A DNA stretch of 64,000 nt from Ancylostoma caninum (taxonomy: Eukaryota > Nematoda > Chromadorea > Rhabditida > Ancylostomatidae). Both the position numbers and the translations under genes were made by a program. Under the pieces are notes generated by a model. That model was not told the origin of the DNA, ran no database searches, and saw nothing but the letters and a program-made list of their open reading frames with translations. Positions within the stretch are counted from its first letter, which is position 1. Every line of letters begins with the position of its first letter. Shown here piece by piece: positions 50,197 to 61,000 of this stretch. The DNA lies in NCBI GenBank assembly GCA_037903475.1, contig JBAJFG010000021.1, positions 434,001 through 498,000 of the forward strand, written 5' to 3'.

Positions 50197-53100
50197 AGAT
50201 TCAGTGCTCAAATTTCGAAGCCGGCAAGGTGTAGAAAGAGGAAATCTATTATGACCCAGGGTTTAGCAGTTCGCCAGTTCGTTCGCTTAGATTGCATTCC
50301 AATGCAAGTGAATGTGGTTGGAAAACAATCCACACCACCGTTCTGTGCTTCCCTGATTATAGCGTTTCCAAGCAATAGCGTCACAGCTTCTTTAGAGAAA
50401 GCAGAAGAAATTTCATGTACAGTAAACAAAGTGCCACATGACATCTATTATAGTATCCAGCGATGCGTATGCGAAGAATTACCCCAGAAAATATTGAATA
50501 GGGCATAAAAGTAATGGTTAAATTACAAATTGAATAATGATGTACAGTAATTCTTTCATTATACAAGTTACGGCGTGTCCACGAATATTCTCTATTATTA
50601 TTATGTAATCCTCACTATTATTCTCTGAAAAAAGTTCCTCAATTTACATCCATCACTGAACCACTTTCTCAAATTCATGTTCAGAGGGTTCAGTTCAGAG
50701 GACATTACACCCCCCCCCCCCCTAATTGCCGCAATGGTGGCAGCACCGAAAAAAGAAATTCGTCCCGAACTCGCTCCAAATTAAAACCTATTACAGTTTG
50801 GAATAATTCGATCAATGTCCGAGGAAGGATCAATCACGAGTATTGATACAGGATGAATAAGTTTCTTCAGTACCATTGCGATTTTATGAAAGGTTCCTTC
50901 TCTATTTATTCGATTCAAAAAAATATTTAAAAAATTTTCAATGCTTTTGAAATTAGAGTCGGAGCCTTTAGAGTCATATAGTCATTTTCCGCGCTCTCAA
51001 ACATGCGGAAGACATCACCATGAATCCCTGGATTTCTGCGAAATCCAGAAAACATTGAATCTGTTCTTCTTCTCTCAGGCAACGAAATCTGGCAAAATCC
51101 CGAACTGAGAAATTTCTTTAGGTACTTCATTTAACAATTTTTGCCAGCGCATTTAAAGACGAGGTGCGTTCAACAATGGGAAATGTATTAAGGCAATCAA
51201 AGCTTGCACGCGAGCAGTTATCCTCTTTTTCATTAGCAATCGTACCGCATGAACTGCATTTTGAACAGCATGCGTTTTTCGCTGCATCGACGAGGTGCAG
51301 CAGAGTCCTGAAAGGGCAGCTCAAAAGAAATGGTGGATCTAAGGACATTCGCTTTTCTATTATCCAGACTAAAACACCTGTCAACAGGAAAATGAGTAAC
51401 TGTGAAAAACCATTCCGTGGAAAAAAGGGAATGGGAACGTATAGGGGAGACGTCACCGGTGTGGACCTGCTACCCAGGCATACTGCCGGAAGGACTGCAG
51501 CAGTGGGAGATCTCGATCATGTGGCTAAAAAGTGAGTAACGCGAACATAAAAAGATTTTCAAGGACCACAACAGAATGGAATTGTGTAGATCGTGGTTCG
51601 TAAGGACCGCAGCAGCTATTTGGAAATGCCGCGGCGGCTGTTCGGAAGAACCGCAACGATGGAAACTGAGGGTATCAATGGGATGGGCGGATGCGCAGAC
51701 AGTCAGAGCCCCAGGACGCTGATGATGCGATGCGGCCATTGGGTCCGATTCACTGCAATCCCCTACACATAGTTGTTCTTTTTAGGGTTTTTTTGTCTAC
51801 AATTCATTAAATCGAGCCATGCACTGGGAGAATATTTTTCATAAGGAAGACACACCGTGGGAAACCCTGCCTGGCTTACTTGAGGAAGTTCCCCAACATT
51901 GAAGCGACGGCTACAAGCATTAATGTGGCTTTACGCTACCGAGACTCACCGGAACTCGAGGGTAATGTTCGTCTCCAAGTACGTTGATGCTGGCACCGGG
52001 AATTCGGCGTAGTTACTGCCGGTGAACGACAACGGCGCTGTGTCCTTCTCCCTCGGCCAAATGGTCCGATCGCGCTTCAGACGAGCCGTCACCGCGGTCG
52101 CCTCTGTGGTAGTGATAGTGGATTCCTGTAGAGTGGTGACCACTGAAAAAATCACATAATATCCTGGTAATCGATTCATACTTTTTCGACGATCTGGAAT
52201 AAAATAGAATAGTTGGAACAGTTGTTCAGAGTGATTTTTTAGTTGTGACTGACTTCATGTTTGTTTACAATTAACACACAAATATATATGCGCAGAAGTG
52301 ATTATCTACAGGGTGACAACAACCAAAGGTTGGCTTTCGACTTTCACATTTGAGGAGACTACTACAAAGCCTTTTTTTTTTCTCTCTAATCTATTGCTAT
52401 TTCCAGGCATAGATTGCCACTCAAATTGTCAGAAGTTCTTGCCATTCTGTAGGAATCGCTAGGTGACTCTGATCACCCTGGATTCTTTTTTAAAATGCGG
52501 TGCCAAAAAATCAGTTAAACGCTCCTTCTCTTGTGGAGAATTCGAGGTCCCCATAGTGAGACATCTGACACAAGAAAGCTCGTGGTGCCAATAATCGATT
52601 TCGCCAACTGCACGGCCTTGCAGCTCGATGGACATTCCGAATTCCCCACAAAAAATACATCAGAAATGGCTTTTTTGCAACTCTATGTGAAATTAGGTGG
52701 ACCATCGTAATGAGCGTTTCCTGAACGGTTTCCCATCAAAAATCTCGGAGGCTATTCGAGACAAGACGCTTCTTTCAACACAGACAAAGGGTTCGGAATA
52801 TTTTCAGAAATTTTGCCTTGTCTCCCTTCAGGGCTGGGATTCATGACGGCGCACTCATACGGAAGATGAGAAGCATTAAAATTGGTTTGCAGGGATGTGC
52901 TAGAAATTTTCAGGGATTTCCAAAGTAAATTCTCGGTAAAATAGACCTCTCCAAATCTTTTTACGAGTCCTACTGGAAAATCTTTGACTGCAACCGCCTT
53001 ATCGACCCCACGGCTTCACTTCCATTTCATTTTCCAGAATGAATTCTCATAACTGGAGATTCAAGCGTGGCAGCACGCTCAGAAACGAGGAAAAAAACCA

Positions 53101-56100
53101 AGGGAATTGCTTTGATTTATTCATTAGGACTGCAACTAAATTCTTAGGCTTGCTGTCACAAGTTCTACTTTTTGGTATTTTGGCATATTTTCACATATGC
53201 CATGGAAAAGATGATGCTGCTATGTATAGTTCTGCAACTATGTATGCGAGGGCAAGATCTAATTCTAACGTGTGATTTATGGCTATCACTAGGTCCAGAG
53301 TTTGTCGGAGTAATTTTTGTGAATTTTTACTGGTATTATTCCGACTCTTTGCTTTTGTACTCGAATGGAACTCGCCAATGCAACAGGGCACTTACTTCTT
53401 TCCCCTTCAAAGACTAAATATGTATGACGAGCCTGATGAGGTGTACAACAGGCGGTTTTGTGGAGAATGTCCGCATTCCGACACATCAGTTGATTAATTG
53501 ACACACGCAAGAAGTGTTTCAAAAGGAGACAGGTGACATTCCAAAGTGAAAAGCCACGCGATGTAGTCTTGCACTAAGTTTGTTCGGAAAAATGGCGTAT
53601 AGAGAATGCGGTCCTCTTGAAAACTTTGTAGGATTTCACAGCACCTTGGACTGCTGTATTTTACAAAATTGAGTCACTCACGGATACCGCATAGAAGAAA
53701 CCTACATGTATAACCACTTTCCGAATCATTTTCTTCTTCTTCTTTGAACTCTGGCAAGATGATCTGCGCCAAAGTGTTGTTTCGAATTAAAACATCCAGA
53801 GCTATCTACTCGGGTGGAAAAATTCTAACAGACTCAAAGTGTCTTCGAGCAGATATCGCTTAATTTCCCGCGGAATACTTCACAAATTCATTAGTAAATT
53901 TCCAGAAAATGAGCAAAATCGGTTGAAATTTACGCGCAGTACGAATTCCAACAGATTTCTTCGAATAAATTAAACTGGACTCTGCTGAAACTTCTGAAAA
54001 TAGAAATTACACGAAGAATCAGCGAAATTTCCTTGAATTTTCCCACCTGAGCATTACTCTCATTAGTACCAAGAAATCATGGACAGTTTGATTCAGAGAT
54101 GCTTAAGTCCCTCAAAGGTCTACATTTTTTGTGTTCATTAGAGTGGTTTTTCGAATTTCGTTCCTGAAAGATGGCTCATGCTTCGATAGTTTTGCTTTTT
54201 CTTTTCATGAATCACCCCTCGCATTTATCACCCAACTTGGTTGTCCTAGCTAACGATGGTTATGACAATAGTCACAGAGATTATAAATCCCACCCAAATT
54301 CAGCAAAAAATCCATGCTACAAGAGGGCACTCATACGGTAAAAATTGTAGACACAAAACCTCCTAAACTTCTAGAAAAGCTTTCACAGGGTTCTACTTCA
54401 CATGTTCATTACCGTTACCACATTCATTTTTTAACCGATATGCACTTTCATATGTTTTTTTTTTGTGCACTACCGTTCATATTGAGCAGATTATGAATTA
54501 AACGATATTAGGTCTCATCATTAGAAAAATGAGCTATGGGTGTTGGCGATCAGTACAGTGCGTTTCATAAGTATAGACGCACCCTAAAAAATGCTGATAT
54601 CCATTTTTGCATAGCTTTTTAAAAAAAAGTTGTGTACACCACGTAATTCGGAGCGTCAAATTAGACTGGGGTTTTCGTGCACTCTGAATCGAATGCAGTG
54701 CACCAATTTTAGAAAGGAGCTCTGCAGATAGGCGTATCGAGATTTTTTGGGGTCAGTCTATACTTATGAAACGCACTGCATGTTAATTAACGCCTGTTTT
54801 CAAAAGTCCGATAAATTCTGATGCAAAAAACTCTATCTACTGTATAGCCGAAGTAACTTTATAGAGACGACTTCATGTATGAATTGAATGCCATATTTGT
54901 GGTCATCATGGTAAAAAGACCCCGCTGTGCAAAATTTTACTAGATTCTTTAAGAAATTCGTTGCACCAACATGATCTGCGCTATGCCTGCAACAACTCTG
55001 AATACTATCCTCTCCTAAAATGCGTGTATTCACTACACCAAAAATCTTGCGATTGGATGCGGTCCTAGTTTTGAAGTGGAAGGCGTAAATACTGCCAAAA
55101 TTGGGTGGGAGGAGATGGCCATAAGCCTTGTAGGTGACAAACTGTGCCGACAGGGTTGCGCTCCTGCTACTCTGTTATCAGAGTACATACCTCAGCTAAT
55201 GGAATGACTTTTTCAATTGATAAAACCTAGTCGTCGATCAGTGGACGTCCATCAAATTTCTGGATATCTACTCTAACCTATTAACAAAAAGTTAAAAAAA
55301 AACAGATACAGGGCGGTCAAAAATTATGAGCACTTCTTGACTTACCTCGCGTTTTGGCGTTTTGTATTCCATCTTTTGTTGTTGTCCAATCAGAGAGCTT
55401 CTCAGAAAACAGTGCCCCTACACTACCGATTTTGGAGATGTCTGAGCCGTCAGTCAACCGTAATTCCAGCACTATGTTAAGCTGGTTTTGCAGTCAAGGC
55501 AAAACTATCGTTGCTAACCTTTAAAGGCAGCACCCACGGAAACTTTCGCTCCTCAGATTTTCACGCTTTCTAGTACTTTAGCGCACTCTGATTAGTTTCT
55601 TTACAATAACAACAACGAAAACCCACTGCGTTCAGCGCAGTAACTGGTACATCTTTGTGCTGGCGTTCAAATTGGACGAGTTTTCCGTTAGTTGTTTGCT
55701 GCGCGATTGCAACAGAATCAGCTGTTTTGCTGCAGATCTGGTAAAATTCAGTCCTTTTTCTCCTTTTATGGGTTCTTTTGATGATTTTTTTTTGCACTTT
55801 TGCTACTTCTATTGGCTTTCTCAGTTACATTTTACATAATTTAGCAACAGTTCAAACTAGTTTTCGTTGAAATTTCGATTTTCTCCATTTTCTTTCATTA
55901 GAAGATTCCCTGAGGTTTTGATTTTTAAATGACATCTTTGTTAAGCGCTACACATTTTCGAATGATTGTTTTTCTTAATAAGGTACGGAAACTTTGCAGT
56001 TTCGAACAAATAACTGATTGCACGAATATCCAACCGGTGGAAAAAAGCTATTATCGATATTTTGATGTCAAACCTCATCCAATGGCTCATACAGCTCGAC

Positions 56101-57090
56101 CACACCTAATACACCTAATCTGGCCGTGAGCCTCCAAAAACAGGGTTTTTGGTGCTATTGGAAAGTTTCGATGGTATGCAAATGTTCAGCACCTTCGATA
56201 CCTTTGGAGTTTGCTGAGTTGTTCAAGCCGAAAATTTCCGTGGATGCTGCCTTTAAAGAAGGCAAAACTACGCCAGCACCTTTCTGGATCTAATTGGATG
56301 GGATAATATCCAGATGTCAATTCGATTATGATCGTGTGAATGCGCTCAATAATTGGGTTGTTCCAATAGAAAAAGAGGTTTTTCGATGCAATATTGAAGC
56401 ACAAGGTGAACCTGAACCGATAGTGAACAAGAAGCAAAAATGAGTATGGAAATGCGTACGAGCCAAAGACTGGCAACTTTTATTGTTGGTGCCTGTATGT
56501 AAGAGGTGTGGAACCCAACAGATATCTACGCGGTATATCTATGTCTATGCGGTACATACCTCCAGATTTTGATACATTTTTTTGAACTTTTCTCATTGCT
56601 TCCAGCTAGACTGAAGAGAACAAACTCGTATTTTAACAGAGTCGAAGTAATTTATGCTTATTCCAAAATAATTGATGTATTGGCTGATTATTGACTGTCT
56701 TTCCCAGTTACATGCCTACCGAATCTGGCGTGGTTTAGATATAAGAAGAATGCAAGCCTTTTAGAGCACCTCATCGTAATTAGATTTATCTTGACTGTTG
56801 CATGATCTGTGTCCAGTCTTGAAATAGACTCCCGGTTCATGGTGGCCCTGAGTTCAAAACTCTGCTCGTCACCTGTTCGTCCCACGTCAGAAGAGCATTT
56901 GCAGAATGGCATTATGAAGGCGAATGACAATACCACTCGAAGAAAATGACGTGAGTGAACAGAAAACCACCTTTACAGCTGATGCCATTTGGAAGCAGCA
57001 CGTGGTCGTTCCAGCAGCCGCATTCATACGTCTCCGGAGACAACGTCACGCACAATTGCTCGCATAGCAGTGTATCGTCAGAGCATGAGC
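22616..57090 (-). CDS. EGF and laminin-G domain extracellular protein, 3' 17 exons (5' incomplete)
   Basis: Exons: 57090-56971, 52142-51950, 46413-46315, 44600-44444, 38592-38476, 38420-38348, 37873-37772, 28388-28121, 25344-25269, 25139-24993, 24918-24747, 24697-24613, 24530-24449, 24358-24296, 24238-24135, 22911-22808, 22749-22616. All phases join to one 697-residue frame plus stop. Residues 2-38: EGF (Cys 2, 9, 13, 23, 25, 38). 41-75: Thr-rich. 78-245: LamG1 (NGFHGCIRK). 253-290: Thr-rich linker. About 305-471: LamG2 (GMLYIGGYEG, GFHGC447 with C471). 476-505: EGF with six Cys. About 519-697: LamG3 (GLFIGGMPPD, GFRGC669, NIQDC695DL). No membrane segment follows LamG3, so the end looks secreted. 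LamG1 lacks the second Cys downstream of C225. Introns after exons 5 and 8 are GC-AG. The order recalls agrin, perlecan or neurexin relatives; orthology is not assigned. Exon 1 begins in mid-codon, so upstream exons exist. Confidence 0.9.
25964..27245 (+). mobile_element. mariner transposon (1282 bp) in a LamG-gene intron
   Basis: Terminal inverted repeats TTGGGTTGTTCGGAAAGTAA (left) and its complement ending in CCGAACAACCCAA (right). Both ends are flanked by TA (25962-25963, 27246-27247). Full mariner length. It lies in the 2776-bp GC-AG intron of the LamG gene, antisense to that gene. Confidence 0.95.
26135..27172 (+). pseudogene. mariner transposase, frameshifted
   Basis: The N-terminal helix-turn-helix part (KEHFRHILLFYFHSGKRAAD, then NWFAKFRSG, then DEQRSGRPVG, then TVRELAEKTNASIGTVHEHV) is followed by the catalytic region with the three Asp signatures: TGDEKWIVYNN, HQDNARPHTS and YSPDLAP. 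The YHLF box and a terminal KLPERWRKTIEQNGKYI follow. Frameshifts near 26530, 26825 (A-run) and 26980 (directly after SPDLAP) break the frame. All catalytic Asp codons survive, so the copy is young but not able to make a full protein. Confidence 0.92.
28462..28743. mobile_element. MITE family D copy 1 (282 bp)
   Basis: Left end CAGTGGCGGACGC, right end GCGTCTGGCACTG (inverted, two differences). C-rich and TTTATTA-rich interior as in the copy at 45402-45771. It ends 74 bp upstream (in gene sense) of LamG exon 8, next to that exon's splice acceptor. Confidence 0.75.
28744..29570. other. LamG-gene intron 7, nothing recognised
   Basis: AT-rich intronic sequence. Short ORFs only; no LamG, EGF or transposase text seen in any frame. 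Confidence 0.5.
29578..29982. mobile_element. MITE family C copy 2 (405 bp), TTAA-flanked
   Basis: AGGCAGGGGTCCACCTC start and inverted end, perfect TTAA on both sides (29574-29577, 29983-29986). It differs from 17350-17752 at few positions; the main difference is an approximately 15-bp replaced block near 29780. Recent relative of copy 1. Confidence 0.9.
29990..34610. other. LamG-gene intron 7, mostly featureless
   Basis: No exon needed or seen: exon 7 (37873-37772) joins exon 8 (28388-28121) in phase. At 31321 a Tc1-like end (TACAGGGTGTTTTAGAACTA) occurs without a matching right end found by eye. Confidence 0.4.
34620..35040 (-). pseudogene. mariner transposase relic (catalytic region)
   Basis: The minus strand reads GVLVLLDNAPVQKSRVSRVA, then CGLELLSHTSHSPRLVPSN. 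This matches the second and third catalytic regions of mariner transposases, with the third Asp replaced. CAGAGGTTTCAAAAAGTTCC at 34622 looks like the terminal repeat. Stops follow. Old, inactive copy. Confidence 0.65.
35779..36307. mobile_element. Tc1/mariner-like MITE (about 530 bp)
   Basis: The left end GGTGACAAAAATTATGGAAC and the right end, inverted, GGTGACAAAAAATAGTGGAA form terminal repeats next to TA-containing flanks. The 69-codon ORF inside has no family match. Confidence 0.6.
36310..37770. other. LamG-gene intron 7, 5' part, nothing recognised
   Basis: No repeats or exons identified by eye. Confidence 0.4.
40245..41200. repeat. 60-bp GC-rich minisatellite, about 17 units
   Basis: Units start GGGCCACGGCGGGCCCTTTC, pass CATCGGTGGACCCGTATC and end near CCCCACAGCACT, with a period of 60 bp. 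The array is regular from about 40640 to 41200 and decayed on the 40245 side, where several units are shortened to 33-40 bp by loss of the same GGGCC...CATCGG half. It lies in the LamG-gene intron between exons 4 and 5. Because 60 is divisible by 3, several frames stay open on both strands, producing ORFs of 93-186 codons that are artefacts. Confidence 0.95.
41240..41650. other. GC-richer patch next to the minisatellite, possible degenerate coding sequence
   Basis: Minus-strand frames show interrupted protein-like text (ADTFALGPEITSLLALPHAR, then YAAGKPAFH) with in-frame stops. No family recognised. Not needed for the LamG reading frame. Confidence 0.25.
42970..43045. repeat. short inverted repeat ATGGTTTTGTT / AACAAAACCAT
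   Basis: GTTCTACATGGTTTTGTT at about 42990 and AACAAAACCATGCAGCAC at about 43031 are inverted around a roughly 30-bp spacer. Intronic. Confidence 0.6.
45402..45771. mobile_element. MITE family D copy 2 (370 bp)
   Basis: CAGTGACGGACGCAG at the left and GCGTCCGCCACTG at the right are inverted copies. A G-rich block and an AATAATA/AAATAAA-rich interior match copy 1. Intronic in the LamG gene. Confidence 0.8.
46128..46189. repeat. CTATCTATAAACTATAAA tandem repeat
   Basis: Four to five imperfect units of CTATCTATAAACTATAAA, immediately before LamG exon 3 in plus-strand coordinates. Confidence 0.8.
46750..47007 (-). pseudogene. second mariner transposase relic (C-terminal region)
   Basis: The minus strand reads KLDWQFLSHPSYSTDMASSD followed by YHLIGALKKQV, the third catalytic Asp and YHLF region of a mariner transposase. 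It is different in sequence from the 25964 element. The rest is not recognisable. Intronic in the LamG gene. Confidence 0.7.
47010..48560. other. LamG-gene intron 2, nothing recognised
   Basis: Only short shadow ORFs. A small AGCTAACAG microsatellite lies at 48246-48282. Confidence 0.4.
48570..48812. mobile_element. MITE family B copy 2 (243 bp)
   Basis: AGGGTAATTTATACTATATG at the left and, inverted, AAGAACAATTTTTACTAGAT at the right. Both are followed inward by ATGCATGCGT and CG-rich sub-terminal sequence, as in 20106-20368. An internal GCGATCAACC block is also shared. Confidence 0.7.
48815..50120. other. LamG-gene intron 2, nothing recognised
   Basis: AT-rich intron without identifiable repeats or exons. 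Confidence 0.4.
50124..50191. repeat. (TA)34 microsatellite
   Basis: 68 bases of uninterrupted AT dinucleotide. It makes an apparent poly-(Tyr-Ile) stretch in a spurious 185-codon plus ORF (49951-50508). Confidence 0.98.
50200..51945. other. LamG-gene intron 2, nothing recognised
   Basis: A C-run at 50710-50722 and a 123-codon plus ORF at 51164-51535 without family match. No LamG text. Confidence 0.4.
53809..54051. mobile_element. MITE family E copy 1 (243 bp)
   Basis: CTCGGGTGGAAAAATTC at the left, GAATTTTCCCACCTGAG at the right, TA on the left flank. Inner sequence related to 57866-58089 (CGAGCAGAT, AATTTCC, GAGCGAAA-like blocks). Confidence 0.8.
54556..54778. mobile_element. Tc1-like MITE (223 bp)
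   Basis: The left end CAGTGCGTTTCATAAGTATA and the right end TATACTTATGAAACGCACTG are perfect inverted copies. TA on the left flank, CA on the right. No coding capacity. Confidence 0.9.
55525..56252. mobile_element. MITE family A copy 2 (728 bp), TTAA-flanked
   Basis: AGGCAGCACCCACGGAAACT at the left, inverted TTTCCGTGGATGCTGCCT at the right, TTAA on both sides. Diverged copy of 12408-13158. Lies in LamG-gene intron 1. Confidence 0.85.
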
Positions 57091-57099
57091 CTGAAAAGG

Positions 57100-57860
57100 A
57101 CTTCAATTACGAACTAAACCTGCCAAGGTGCGTAGTGCAAATAGGGAAATGCTCCCCGCAGTTTGCGTGCTCTCCAGATTTGCCCTCGGCCAGAATTTAT
57201 GCGCAATTGTTCGGTTTGGGGACTGCGCGACCATATCTCATTAGGCGGTTCGAGTGATGCTCAGCCAATTAATCGCTGCCCAGACATCCGGAGGAGCGAG
57301 TTAATAGGATCACGACAGGAAGCAGAAACGAAGACAGCATAGACGCAGACAAGACCGTAGTGTGGTGGATGCTTGTGGGTGAGAGGAGCTTATGGTAGGG
57401 CTTTCGAAGGTGTTGTACACCATTGCTGAGCTACGTATACTTGGGACCGTATGTATAGTGCATTGGATATGTTCGAAATCGGAAGTTGGATTTTGAATAA
57501 TTTGATTTTTCGAAGTTTTGGGTATGATAGGCAGGTACAACCTTAAGAAATGACAACGAAGGATTTAGGCTCTCTCTTTTTTTCGACATCCGCATTTTTT
57601 GGGGTGGAATTCTGAATTTGTAATCGAATTAACCATGTTATTCGATTTTTATTCGGTTCCAAGTACACATATTTGGTGGCGAAGAGAAACTGAATAACAC
57701 AGTTACTTTGACTAATGATTCCAGAAACCGATTCGAGGAATATTCGACAATGCGGAAGCCCTACATGCCTCCACATGCTCGTCATGTGCGATTGCTTTTT
57801 TTTCTCTTATTCAATCATTCAAATTCTAAACATTTTCGATGTCGAATATCAATCTCGAAT
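57100..57860. other. region upstream of the first LamG-gene exon found
   Basis: A further exon is required (phase 1). On the minus strand a Cys-containing frame ending CGEHFPICTTHLG (57130-57190) could join in phase, but only by a GC donor and with no clear acceptor. Not accepted as an exon. Confidence 0.25.
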
Positions 57861-57865
57861 ACATA

Positions 57866-58089
57866 CTCAGGTGAAAAAATTCCAGTAGATTACGTGTGCT
57901 TTCGAGCAGATTACGCTTATTTCTCGCCGAAATATTTCCCGATTTCACCCGAAAATTACACGTAAATCTCCGGGAAATAAGCGAAATTTACTGGAATTTA
58001 CCCAAATTCCACCCGAAAAATGAGCGAAAAAATATCCGAAACAAATACACGTAAAATAAGCGAAATCTACTGGAATTTTTCCACCTGAG
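57866..58089. mobile_element. MITE family E copy 2 (224 bp), TA-flanked
   Basis: CTCAGGTGAAAAAATTCCAG at the left and CTGGAATTTTTCCACCTGAG at the right, TA on both sides (57864-57865, 58090-58091). The interior carries repeated GCGAAATTTACTGGAATTT-like blocks. Confidence 0.85.
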
Positions 58090-58099
58090 TACCTTTACG

Positions 58100-61000
58100 T
58101 AATTTAGTCCTTACTTTGGTATACAGGAACTGAATATCAAAGCTGGAGTTAGGGCTGAATGAGATGAGAAGTGTAAAGGAAAAGTATGTTATGGGCCTGC
58201 TGTGCCCATTTTTCTACCGAAATAAGGTTAATAACAAACAAAAAAAAATAGGCGAATGGCGAATGCAGGGGTGGGGGCGCGCCCAATGCGGAGAAATGGG
58301 TCACCAAATATTTGAAATTGCTTTACAAAATGAACAAAAACTTCGTATAACTTTCTTTTCAACTGTTGATTCCCACTAGTATTTCTAGAGTATTTTTATT
58401 GACTGTTTATTACTATAACCAAATATTTTATTGATTTTATGCTCCAGCCGATTCCACGGAGGGGTGGGAACCTCCACTTTTTTCCCACGTTTTCTGCACA
58501 ATTCTGCTTCCGCCAATGACATATACGTACATATTTTTGTAGATAGGGAGAGCTCTGATTCTTTCAATGCCTTTCATAATCCACTTCGAAGAGTCACCTA
58601 CAGCTCTTGTTTATGCTGCATGTCCATAGATGTTCATTTTCGACTTTACTGCGTTCTGTCTAGTGTTTCAGAGGTTAGTTTCGTGTCTAGATTTAGTGAT
58701 AGTGGCACACCGAATGGTGTTACGATAAATAAATAAATAAACAATTAAACAGATGAATAAATACATAAAAGTCCGTAGAGATTCTATTTCAAGCCTCCGA
58801 CGGGTTTTGTATCACTGCTTCAAGCGTCCTTTTCCGGATAGTAGATTTTAATGCGCTCCATGTGACGTGTTTTCTGGCTTCAAATCAGATGGTTTTAATG
58901 CTCAATCAGCAAACTTGCCAAGTGATGTCTCCCATAAATGTCTACGGAGCCGAAGGCTTTCTGCGATGTAACTCTGTGTAGTACCAGTTTCATCGGATTT
59001 CAAATCATCATGGTAGAACGTCTATTTCTTCCAGAGAAAAGAGACCAAAAATGGGGTACAGTGGATAACATGGTGGAAAAATGAAATGAAAACTCAGCTA
59101 GTTCTAAAATTACGTGTCACCTTCTATTTTCCCGGCAAACTTCTTAGAGCAAAAGGCGAAGATCTCATTATCAAAGCTCTCGTCAAGAATTGGATAAAAG
59201 CAGTGTACAAGTGTTCGCAAGTAGCTATTTTTGATGGCAGTTCAAGCAACTAAGTGATTGCCAATTATGAGTGAAATTCTGATTTCCCATTGCGTAACCA
59301 AGTAAATTCCGATGTATTTGATGTAGCCAGCTAGCTCTCAATCTTCTCAGTTCGGGCAATATCTGAGCCATTTTACCATTTTCGCCCGTCCAAGTTCTGC
59401 GCCTCGCTTTATCTGCTTTCAACTAATCATATGCTCGTGTCCTACATAAATACCGCTCGACAGATATACTGGTGTGAGAGCTCGCCAACAAAAATTTTTC
59501 CGCGGATATTTGAATCCGATCGCTTTGCCACAGGATGTCTAAGTATACCCAACTGATATCCATTTAATAAGGAAACATCACCTTGTCATCACCAATCTGT
59601 GTTGTCTTTCGTCAACAAATCACACCTGTGCAAAGGAAAGAACATCAGGAAGGACGGATGAATTATAATGGATAGCTGGGTGGATAAATACTGGAGAAAC
59701 GGACAAATGTATAACGGCTTTTTTTTCTCAGGACTTACTATGCACATTTATGGTAAACGTGTGAAGCGAGTCTTAACGATGGGTAAACTTGTGGGTTGTT
59801 AACACATTTACCCTGGGTAGTCTCAATGGTGTATGCGGTCCCTAGACATTAACCGTAAGAGCGATTCCCTTCTAATCTTTTTTTTTCTCCAAAAAGATCT
59901 GGATAGTGACAGATTTTACCGGGGAGTCCGACGCTTCCGGGGACTTCCCGATCTTGGCTAACAGATTTGCCAGTGCTCCCCCCCCCCCCCCGACCTGGTA
60001 ACGAGTAACCAGCCAGGCATGTCCTGGCCGGCCCGACATGCAAGCTTACTCCAAAAATATGGCCCGTTGGTGCCTGGAGCCTTCAGAAACAAGACCTGGA
60101 CTATCCCAGAGCTTTCGAAATGATGCCGGTCTGTCCGGTGAAAATGTTTGAGCGCCCTTATCACCCTTTCTGTTTCTAAGCAACAGAAAGTTCATACATT
60201 TTTTAACGAGCGGGCAATAGCGGAAACGTCTTGAATTACTGGCTTCTCTTCGCTGCAGGATCAAGTTTCACTGAAACTGATGAGGCTTTTCCCGGAACAT
60301 CTGCATCACAATAAATCGTGGCGTTCATTCATCGCCGAAATGGGAGTGTTCGTGTGTGCAGCGATCAGCACTCTATCCGTGAACGCTGACGATGCCGTTG
60401 GGAGTCGACTGGTCTACTCGAGACGGGTTAGCCACCGCGGTGCAACAGTAATTCCCGCGGGTACAGAATCCGAGAACAACCTCTCAACCCACGTATAATC
60501 TCATAAAAATCCGAGACCGCTTTGTTTTCGTGGATTTATAATATAAACCTATCTGGTTTTGATATGCAGAGTCCTCGTTTAAGTCTTGCTTCTTGTTGTT
60601 ATTTTCGAGTGCAATTTAACCGTGAATAAATTCTGAAAAAACCAAAAATAATCAAATCCACAGCACCATTCACTCTGGCATCCACTTGCCATCGGGTTCA
60701 AGTGTGGAGCTGAAAGAAATTCGACCTCAATACAACCCTCTAACCTCTCAACCAGCAAAAATGCGACCCATGCCCCACACGCCCACCTTTTCCCTTCTAT
60801 TATTATCTGCCATAGAAGTTCCCCTACCTGCCACGAATGCCTCTGCCATAAAGACCATCTTGTGCTTACGTGCAACCCCTTCCCTTCCACATACATATTC
60901 CAACCCGTTTTATTCGGCTTTGCTAACCTTTACGTCCCTACCTTTCTCAAATAACCCCATCCGCCTCCCTCTCCTTCCATGATTACCCCTCTCTCCCTTG

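Noticed and set aside
49951..50508. 185-codon plus ORF with poly Tyr-Ile
   Set aside because: It is produced by the (TA)34 tract; no other protein-like feature.
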